This document shows positions 13,732 to 18,664 of a DNA stretch of 18,664 bases, in pieces. Position 1 is the first letter of the stretch, and every line of letters starts with the position of its first letter. The translations under genes were made by a program, and so were the position numbers. A model generated the notes under the pieces. It worked only from the letters and a program-made list of their open reading frames with translations. It did not search any database and was not told the DNA's origin. This DNA is from an uncultured Treponema sp. (GTDB lineage Bacteria > Spirochaetota > Spirochaetia > Treponematales > Treponemataceae): contig CALDID010000144.1 in NCBI GenBank assembly GCA_937901865.1, forward strand, positions 1 to 18,664, in the 5' to 3' direction.

Positions 13732-13775
13732 AGTAAGTTAATTATAGTACACTTTTGGCATTTTACAAGCATTTC
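13648..13775. repeat. Direct repeat copy B: promoter and 5' end of the phosphomannomutase gene
   Basis: Matches 10406-10533 except for two synonymous bases. The copies are 3242 bp apart. Right of this copy GCATTTC recurs after 18 bp, followed by TATG, so copy B carries a small extra duplication compared with copy A. Confidence 0.95.
13741..13768 (-). promoter_or_regulatory. Orphan second copy of the phosphomannomutase promoter
   Basis: TTGTAA (13763-13768), 16 nt, TATAAT (13741-13746), identical to the promoter at 10499-10526. It points left into the island, towards the antisense strand of the XRE gene and the sense strand of the zinc-finger operon. Confidence 0.65.
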
Positions 13776-13813
13776 ACTGCAAAAAAGCATTTCTATGCAA
13801 TAAAACGGAATAT

Positions 13814-14242
13814 CTATGCTTCTAAAATCCTCTCAATCGCCTGCTGGCAATCGAGCGTGTGATAGGCGGGATACAAAGCGTGCATTGTTTGCGCGTCGCA
13901 TTTTTTCCCGATAGAACGGCTCGTTTGTTGTGTGAGAAAATGCCAGTAGCGGTAAGTGTATCCTATCCAAAAAAGACAGTCCGTATCGTATACATTGCCG
14001 TGAGCCATTGCCTGTTTTTCTTCCAAAACATCGAGCAAGAGGCTCTCTTCGCCAAGCCATTGGGTACGGTCATACGGCAAATCAAAAAAGCGTGCCGTGT
14101 TGCTTTGCATATAAAAATCGATAAACTCTTTGCTGGAAAGATTTTGCTTTGCAGACAGCTCAAACATTTTGCCTTGTATGCCGCACAGTTGCCGCTCGAA
14201 TTGCGAAAGAGAATGAAAGGTGTCATTTGATAAGTTCGTCAA
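13814..14242 (-). CDS. DUF3791-like protein, partner of the DUF3990 protein
   Basis: Starts with TTG at 14240-14242, chosen because GGGAGG lies 8 nt upstream and because the frame further upstream only overlaps the DUF3990 gene. It gives 142 residues and overlaps the upstream gene by 20 nt. The pattern FELSAKQNLSSKEFIDFYMQSNTARFFD, with AMAHGNVYDTDCLFWIGYTYRYWHFLTQQTS after it, resembles small DUF3791-type proteins that accompany DUF3990 genes; this is a pattern match. Conserved-looking Trp and Tyr residues in WIGYTYRYWHFL suggest a packed hydrophobic core. A toxin-antitoxin style relation with the neighbour is possible but not shown. Confidence 0.6.
   Translation of the reverse strand: MTNLSNDTFHSLSQFERQLCGIQGKMFELSAKQNLSSKEFIDFYMQSNTARFFDLPYDRTQWLGEESLLLDVLEEKQAMAHGNVYDTDCLFWIGYTYRYWHFLTQQTSRSIGKKCDAQTMHALYPAYHTLDCQQAIERILEA
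13832..13846. repeat. 15-bp direct repeat, left copy, flanking the DUF3990 pair
   Basis: CTCAATCGCCTGCTG here, inside the 3' end of the DUF3791-like gene, is repeated at 14909-14923, upstream of the DUF3990 gene. Confidence 0.6.
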
Positions 14243-14852
14243 AATAGTGTCCCTCCCTGCGATATGTGCGGCATATAGTATTTGCAAGCGAAACGCCAAG
14301 CTTTCTGTTCTCGCCGCTTTTTAGAATCAAATCGTGCTTTTGCTCTGCCGTCAATTTTTGCTCATTTATTATCGAAATGGAATCACAGGCTTTTTGCGTT
14401 ATCGCAACATATTGCAAGCCAAGTTTTAAGGCTGAAAGGCTTTCAACAAGAGCAACGTCTGTTATCTCGCCGTCAAAAAATCGGTCAAGAACAACAAACA
14501 TTCTGTCATTCGCAATATAGCCTTTGAAAACATCTACATTGTCTTTGTATGCCGCATATTTTGCATACAATGCGGGCGCGATTTCTTTTGTGAGTCGTCC
14601 GCGATTAAAAGCAACAAATAAAGCCCAATCAAGATGTAGCGGAATCTCTTTTACTATAAGATTTGTGGTATCAAGTTCCAACTCATACAGCGTTGCATTA
14701 TCATAATTGCAAATCAAAGTCATCGGCTGCTCTTTTGAAGTGCCCATATAAAAGCCTTTTCCGAAATCACAAAGATGTCTGCTCACAGGGCTTATTGAGC
14801 CTTTTATTCCGCTTTTTGAGCCGTGAAACAGTTTTATGCGTTTGTCTGACAT
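14223..14852 (-). CDS. DUF3990 protein (probable ADP-ribosyltransferase-like fold)
   Basis: 209 residues. LFHGSKSGI (8-16), CDFGKGFYMGTSKEQ (28-42) and LDWALFVAFNRGRL (74-87) match the family pattern of DUF3990, which is grouped with ADP-ribosyltransferase folds: an H-x-S style first strand, G-x-G-F-Y in the second, and a conserved W...NR stretch. Activity has not been settled to my knowledge. There is no signal peptide, so the protein is cytosolic. A consensus-like promoter ends 7 nt before the ATG with no ribosome site, so the message is probably leaderless. The following DUF3791-like gene overlaps by 20 nt, which fits a two-gene module with matched expression. Confidence 0.75.
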   Translation of the reverse strand: MSDKRIKLFHGSKSGIKGSISPVSRHLCDFGKGFYMGTSKEQPMTLICNYDNATLYELELDTTNLIVKEIPLHLDWALFVAFNRGRLTKEIAPALYAKYAAYKDNVDVFKGYIANDRMFVVLDRFFDGEITDVALVESLSALKLGLQYVAITQKACDSISIINEQKLTAEQKHDLILKSGENRKLGVSLANTICRTYRREGHYFDELIK

Positions 14853-14859
14853 ACTTTTT

Positions 14860-14887
14860 ATTCTAATTGCATATTTCAGTTCGTCAA
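14860..14887 (-). promoter_or_regulatory. Promoter of the DUF3990 gene
   Basis: On the minus strand: TTGACG (14882-14887), a 16-nt spacer, then TAGAAT (14860-14865), with 7 nt to the ATG. A leaderless transcript is predicted. Confidence 0.65.
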
Positions 14888-14908
14888 GTTCTCGTGTGCA
14901 GAATTATG

Positions 14909-14923
14909 CTCAATCGCCTGCTG
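14909..14923. repeat. 15-bp direct repeat, right copy
   Basis: Same bases as 13832-13846. In the minus-strand sense both read QQAIE, as in the C-terminus of the DUF3791-like protein, so this may be the last trace of a second DUF3791-like gene upstream. Confidence 0.5.
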
Positions 14924-14986
14924 TGAGGTTTATTAAAATTGATTCATCCTTGTTCATCGTACGTTAATGATATATAAAATGAACTG

Positions 14987-14995
14987 TGCTAAAAT
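14987..14995 (+). promoter_or_regulatory. Extended -10 promoter of the secreted hydrolase gene
   Basis: TGCTAAAAT with 6 nt to the ATG. No -35 match and no ribosome site. A leaderless transcript is predicted. Confidence 0.5.
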
Positions 14996-15001
14996 AAAAA
15001 T

Positions 15002-15769
15002 ATGAATAGATATAGCACATTCTTTTTTATGGCAGCACTGTTTTTAGCTTTTTCGGTGTGTAGTTTTGCAGAAGAGAAAGTAAGCACGGACGATTTTGCC
15101 GCCGCACAATTTCAGGGTAAAAAAGCCGTTATCCCGTATCGGTACAAGCATTTTGACTCGGCAAGCGGCGATGTAGCTTTGTTTGTGTTTTTGCATGGGA
15201 ATTCTGCAAGCGGCACGGACAACAAAAAGCAACTTGAAAAAGACACGCTTTTGAACGCCGTTTCTTACATACAAAAGCAACAGCTCAATGTATTTGTTTT
15301 AGCTCCGCAAAGCCCTTCTGAATTATCGTGGATTGCCTTGGGAGACGACGTGAAGAGCCTTGTAGAAACATTCGCGAAAGAACACGGCGCAGCATCAGCG
15401 CGGATTTTTCTTGTAGGAGAGTCAAAGGGCGCAGTCGGCGTGTGGTCTTTGGTCAACCGATACCCAGACTTCGTTTCAAAGGCGATCGCTATGGCAACTT
15501 CGCCAAAGAATATTGACGCAAAAAAGCTCGTGAAAACCCCGATTTATGCCATTGTCGGAGAGCTTGACACCGTGGGAAGCAATAAAAAGGAAGTGGAGGA
15601 AAATGGCGGGATTTCACCGAAAATCAAGGCAAATAGCGAGATTGTGGCGAAAATACAAAAACTGGGAGGAGAGGCTCATCTCAAAATCATCGATGGCGCA
15701 GACCATTACGAAACGTGTAGAGTGGGACTTTCAAGCGATGTGCTTGATTGGATTTTTCTCGCGCAGTAA
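15002..15769 (+). CDS. Secreted alpha/beta hydrolase (esterase/PHB-depolymerase-like)
   Basis: 255 residues with a signal peptide (TFFFMAALFLAFSVCSFA, likely cut before EEK), so exported. The oxyanion-hole stretch FLHGNSASG is at 63-71. The nucleophile elbow GESKG carries Ser141, the acid is Asp189 (VGELDTVG) and the base His235 (GADHYETC). The order and spacing fit the alpha/beta hydrolase fold of small esterases and feruloyl or PHB-depolymerase-like enzymes; the substrate cannot be told, though an ester of a plant cell-wall sugar would suit a gut organism. The ATG is 6 nt after an extended -10, without a ribosome site. It ends 1 nt from the convergent ABC exporter relic. Confidence 0.85.
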   Translation: MNRYSTFFFMAALFLAFSVCSFAEEKVSTDDFAAAQFQGKKAVIPYRYKHFDSASGDVALFVFLHGNSASGTDNKKQLEKDTLLNAVSYIQKQQLNVFVLAPQSPSELSWIALGDDVKSLVETFAKEHGAASARIFLVGESKGAVGVWSLVNRYPDFVSKAIAMATSPKNIDAKKLVKTPIYAIVGELDTVGSNKKEVEENGGISPKIKANSEIVAKIQKLGGEAHLKIIDGADHYETCRVGLSSDVLDWIFLAQ

Positions 15770-15770
15770 T

Positions 15771-16043
15771 TTAGGTGCGATATTTTTCGGCTTGCGTGTC
15801 AAACATTGTGCGATACAAGCCGTTTTTCGCCATAAGCTCAGCGTGTTGCCCGATTTCTGCCACAGTGCCGCCTCTTAGCACGATTATCTTATCCGCATCA
15901 ACCGCAGAGGCAAGGGCAACAAGCAGAAACGTGAGGCTCGCCAAAACAGGCGCAGAGCGAAACAAGAGCGAAATCGAACGAAACATAATCCCGTCAGCGT
16001 TGATAAACGTCTTTTCGTCCACAACCGAATTATCTTTCTTCAT
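15771..16043 (-). pseudogene. ABC exporter relic with a large in-frame internal deletion (90 codons left)
   Basis: The last 40 residues (ADKIIVLRGGTVAEIGQHAELMAKNGLYRTMFDTQAEKYRT, positions about 50-90) are the C-terminus of an ABC multidrug-exporter ATPase domain, after the H-loop. The first 48 or so (MKKDNSVVDEKTFINADGIM, then LASLTFLLVALASAV) look like the start of such a protein, up to its first membrane helix. Everything between is missing: most membrane helices, Walker A, the signature and Walker B. That is roughly 500 codons judged from family size. The frame and stop are kept, so the deletion is in frame. No ribosome site is seen. A functional microprotein is possible but unlikely. 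Confidence 0.85.
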
Positions 16044-16137
16044 ATTATTTTATCTTCATTTGCGGCAATGCTATTCTATATCTGTAAAAAAATCAATGAA
16101 GAGGTCGTTCATCTTCAAGGCGATGTATGCAAAATTA

Positions 16138-16166
16138 TTGCGAAGAGGATTTCTATTTGCTATAAT
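16138..16166 (+). promoter_or_regulatory. Promoter of the M.EcoRI-like / DUF262-HNH operon
   Basis: TTGCGA (16138-16143), a 17-nt spacer, then TATAAT (16161-16166), also an extended -10 (TGCTATAAT). Transcription would begin near 16172, just before the AGGAGG ribosome site. Confidence 0.7.
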
Positions 16167-16184
16167 AAAAAAGGAGGGTTGACC

Positions 16185-17294
16185 ATGGCAAATAAAAACT
16201 TACAGAAAGCAAAATCCGCTAAAAATGACGAGTTTTACACACAATATGTAGACATCGAAAAAGAAATGAACGCATATCTATATTACAACAAAGATGTCTT
16301 TCGTGGAAAAACGGTGCTTTGCCCGTGCGACGACCCCGAATGGTCTAATTTTACGAAATATTTTGCGCAAAGTTTTGACCGATTGGGTCTGAAAAAACTC
16401 ATCAGCACAAGTTTTGCATACAACAGCAAAGAGCCTAAGCCTGAATTTGACTGGCAACCGACTTTGTTTGAAACTGAAAATGCTAAATATAATGCAGAGA
16501 AGTCGATAAAAAACGGCAAGATTTTCACATTGACCGACAAAGACGAGCCGCCGCGGAACATCGAAAAACTCGATTGGAATTATCTTGAGGGCGACGGAGA
16601 TTTTAGAAGCGACGAAGTGAGAGCGTTACGGGACGAAGCTGATGTAATCGTTACGAATCCTCCGTTTTCGCTTTTCCGAGAGTTTATCGCGTGGATTTTC
16701 GAGGCAAAGAAAGAATTTGCGGTTATCGGCAATATGAACGCAATCACTTATAAAGAGATTTTTCCGCGCATAATGGAAAATAAAATGTGGCTCGGCGGAA
16801 CAGGATTTATTTCTGATATGGTATTCGGAGTTCCTGCAGGAGCAATTGTAAAGAAATCTGATAAGATGAAAGCGGAACGTCTAGGCTATAAAGGAGATTT
16901 TACACGACTTGGGAATTCGTGTTGGTACTCTAATATTGAACACGGTCGCCGCCATCAGAAAATTTCCTTACTAGATGCTGCTACTAATAGAAAGTATTCT
17001 CGACACAAAGAAATTCTTGAATACGGCTATCAAAAATACGATAATTATGATGCGCTTGAAGTGCCGTTCACTGACGCAATTCCGAGCGATTATACAGGTG
17101 TTATGGGTGTGCCGATAAGTTTCTTGGACAAATATTGTCCTGAGCAATTTGAGATTATTGGTGCAACAGAAAGTGAGGGGAAAGGTTTCTCGAATGGATT
17201 ATGGAACGAAGCGAGCGGAATTGCTCAAGCAACCGTGAATAATGAAAAAGTCTATAAGAGAATCTTTATAAGGAGAAAAAGCAATGAAGACTGA
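16185..17294 (+). CDS. EcoRI-family adenine-specific DNA methyltransferase
   Basis: 369 residues. AKSAKNDEFYTQYVDIEKEM near the start (10-28), GKTVLCPCDDPEWSNF at 41-56 and the catalytic NPPF at 158-161 are typical of the M.EcoRI group, which methylates N6 of adenine using SAM. The ATG at 16185 is chosen over an ATG 39 codons upstream because AAGGAGG lies 7 nt before it and family homology begins MANKNLQKAKSAK. The gene overlaps the following nuclease gene by 11 nt, so the two form an operon with tied translation. The partner is not an EcoRI-like PD-(D/E)XK enzyme but a DUF262-HNH protein. The recognition site is unknown. Confidence 0.93.
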   Translation: MANKNLQKAKSAKNDEFYTQYVDIEKEMNAYLYYNKDVFRGKTVLCPCDDPEWSNFTKYFAQSFDRLGLKKLISTSFAYNSKEPKPEFDWQPTLFETENAKYNAEKSIKNGKIFTLTDKDEPPRNIEKLDWNYLEGDGDFRSDEVRALRDEADVIVTNPPFSLFREFIAWIFEAKKEFAVIGNMNAITYKEIFPRIMENKMWLGGTGFISDMVFGVPAGAIVKKSDKMKAERLGYKGDFTRLGNSCWYSNIEHGRRHQKISLLDAATNRKYSRHKEILEYGYQKYDNYDALEVPFTDAIPSDYTGVMGVPISFLDKYCPEQFEIIGATESEGKGFSNGLWNEASGIAQATVNNEKVYKRIFIRRKSNED

Positions 17295-18444
17295 ACTTCA
17301 CACAGAAATCACCATAAAAGACGTGAGCGAAGGATTTTCTTACAATGAACTTGAGGAAAAAGGTTTGTTTGGGCTTTCGGGAAAATTGACAATTCAGCCC
17401 GAATATCAGCGCAATTATATCTATGCGGACGGACGGCGCGACGCTGCTGTTGTTGATTCAATCATAAAAGGCTATCCAATTGGCATTTTGTACTTTGTGA
17501 AAACGGGCGTGGACTCGTTTGAAGTTTTGGACGGGCAACAGCGCATTACAAGTTTTGGTCGCTATGTAATTGATGATTTTGCAGTAAAAGTAAACGGTAT
17601 GGAAAATTACTTTTCTGGTCTTGCAAAGGATTTGCAAGAGAAAATCTTGAACACAAAACTCTTAATTTATATCTGCGAGGGAGAGGAAAGCGAGATAAAA
17701 GAATGGTTCAAGACGATTAACATCGCAGGAATTCCGCTGAACGAGCAGGAGCTTTTAAACGCGATTTATTCGGGAAAGTTTGTAACAGAAGCGAAAAGAG
17801 TTTTTTCCAACAGCCAAAATCGAAATATTGACGTATGGAGAACATACATCAAGGGCGACGTAAAGAGGCAGGATTATCTTGCGTGTGCTCTCGATTGGGT
17901 AAGCAAAGGCAAGAAAGAAGCCTATATGTCAGAACACCGAAACAACGCTGACATTTCGGAACTGAATGATTATTTTAATGCGGTTATCGCTTGGATTCAG
18001 AACGTTTTTATCTCAGAATGGCACGCAATGTGTGGCTTAAAATGGGGCGCACTGTACGAGAAATATCACGACACTCCGTACAATCCTGATGAAGTGGATA
18101 AAAAGGTAAAAGAGTTGTTTGACGACGAAGCCGTAAAGAGCAAAAGCGGGATTTTTGAGTATATTCTAGGCGGCTGTGTTGATACAAAGTTGTTGAATAT
18201 CCGTATTTTTGAAGAGAAAGATAAACGTTTTGTTTACGAAAAGCAAACAGCTGAAGCAAAAGAAAAGGGCATTTCAAACTGTCCATTTTGTGCTATTTCC
18301 AATACGCCGAATAAAAAGACAATCTGGACAATCACCGAAATGGACGCAGACCACGTTACTGCGTGGAGTAAGGGAGGCGCGACAAGCAGAGAAAATTGCC
18401 AAATGCTTTGCCGAGCGCATAATCTTGCAAAAGGAAATAAATAG
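17284..18444 (+). CDS. DUF262-HNH endonuclease, partner of the adenine methyltransferase
   Basis: 386 residues. The N-terminal ParB/Srx-like DUF262 domain has PEYQRNYIY (39-47), the VVDSIIKGYPIGILYF helix and DGQQR (83-87), which in GmrSD, SspE and BrxU binds or hydrolyses nucleotide. The C-terminal HNH nuclease has zinc cysteines 333, 336, 372 and 376, DADH with His357, Asn371 and His379. The fused DUF262 plus HNH layout is that of DNA-cleaving defence enzymes. The ribosome site AAGGAGA precedes ATG within the end of the MTase gene. Whether it cuts unmodified DNA (type II behaviour) or needs or senses methylation cannot be told. The stop codon is followed at once by the 44-bp repeats. Confidence 0.88.
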   Translation: MKTELHTEITIKDVSEGFSYNELEEKGLFGLSGKLTIQPEYQRNYIYADGRRDAAVVDSIIKGYPIGILYFVKTGVDSFEVLDGQQRITSFGRYVIDDFAVKVNGMENYFSGLAKDLQEKILNTKLLIYICEGEESEIKEWFKTINIAGIPLNEQELLNAIYSGKFVTEAKRVFSNSQNRNIDVWRTYIKGDVKRQDYLACALDWVSKGKKEAYMSEHRNNADISELNDYFNAVIAWIQNVFISEWHAMCGLKWGALYEKYHDTPYNPDEVDKKVKELFDDEAVKSKSGIFEYILGGCVDTKLLNIRIFEEKDKRFVYEKQTAEAKEKGISNCPFCAISNTPNKKTIWTITEMDADHVTAWSKGGATSRENCQMLCRAHNLAKGNK

Positions 18445-18664
18445 ACGTAAAACATTTTCCTGTACGCCGTACAGAATTATCTTTTTGGACGCAAAACATT
18501 TTTTTGTACACCTTGCAAAACTATCTTTTTGGGCGTAAAACATTTTACTGTACGCCTTGCAAAACTATCTTTTTGGGCGTAAAACATTTTACTGTACGCC
18601 TTGCAGGATTATCTTTTTGGGCGTAAAACATTTTACTGTACGCCTTGCAGGATTATCTTTTTGG
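18445..18664. repeat. Tandem array of 44-bp repeats, five copies, open at the window edge
   Basis: Copies begin at 18445, 18489, 18533, 18577 and 18621 with an exact 44-bp period. Copies 4 and 5 are identical, copy 3 nearly so, and copies 1 and 2, nearest the gene, are the most diverged. Each unit has the palindrome GTAAAACATTTTAC and, with the preceding base, a hairpin GGCGTA/TACGCC, followed by a T-rich stretch. There are no unique spacers, so it is not a CRISPR array. It probably continues beyond the window. Confidence 0.93.

Noticed and set aside
14243..14299. Upstream ATG for the DUF3791-like gene
   Set aside because: It would overlap the DUF3990 gene by 77 nt and add residues without pattern; the TTG at 14242 has GGGAGG at proper distance.
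15017..15064. Lipoprotein signal in the secreted hydrolase (Cys20)
   Set aside because: FSVC does not fit a lipobox well; ordinary signal peptidase cleavage after SFA is more likely, although spirochaete lipoboxes are loose.
18445..18664. CRISPR array
   Set aside because: The whole 44-bp unit is conserved, with no unique spacers and no cas genes in the window.

Overview
The window looks like chromosomal DNA of a Treponema-like spirochaete. This is an inference. It rests on a mixed GC/AT composition, sigma70-type -10 boxes (TATACT/TATAAT, often with an extended TGn), purine-rich ribosome sites, an HU-like protein with an apparent DUF4469-type second domain, and many restriction-modification and repeat features. 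No rRNA or tRNA gene was seen, so the placement is only moderately firm.

Layout. (1) Positions 1-6515, all on the minus strand and read right to left: pfs (SAH/MTA nucleosidase), a four-gene restriction-modification cassette (PD-(D/E)XK nuclease, beta-class adenine MTase, Dam-like adenine MTase, HNH nuclease), luxS, birA and then ettA, which the window edge cuts. The genes from pfs to birA are 34 nt or less apart or overlap, so the cassette sits inside an activated-methyl-cycle operon: its two MTases make SAH, and the flanking Pfs and LuxS degrade it. (2) Divergent from pfs, a strong plus-strand promoter (6584-6612) is followed within about 70 nt by an intrinsic terminator. The transcript between them would be a small RNA whose loop carries CCUCCUUU, an anti-Shine-Dalgarno sequence. 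(3) Plus strand: a YugP-type membrane zinc protease, a 23-bp tandem repeat array just upstream of a good promoter, an HU-like/DUF4469-like protein and a small unknown protein. (4) Minus strand: phosphomannomutase/phosphoglucomutase.

(5) An AT-rich island of about 3.2 kb (10.5-13.65 kb) lies between two copies of a 128-bp direct repeat. The repeat is the promoter plus first 28 codons of the phosphomannomutase gene; 126 of 128 bases match and both differences are synonymous. Cargo: an XRE regulator, divergent from an operon for a double zinc-finger protein, a secreted transglutaminase-like protein and a zinc-ribbon membrane protein. There is no integrase. (6) A DUF3990/DUF3791-like pair, a secreted alpha/beta hydrolase, and a 90-codon relic of an ABC exporter with a large internal deletion. 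(7) A second restriction locus: an M.EcoRI-family adenine MTase overlapping a DUF262-HNH nuclease gene, followed directly after the stop codon by a 44-bp tandem repeat array that runs to the window edge.

A theme across the window is that six promoter-proximal genes (ettA, the YugP-like gene, phosphomannomutase, XRE, the DUF3990 gene and the secreted hydrolase) have a -10 box only 6-9 nt upstream of ATG and no ribosome site. This predicts leaderless or nearly leaderless mRNAs, whereas operon-internal genes carry normal ribosome sites.
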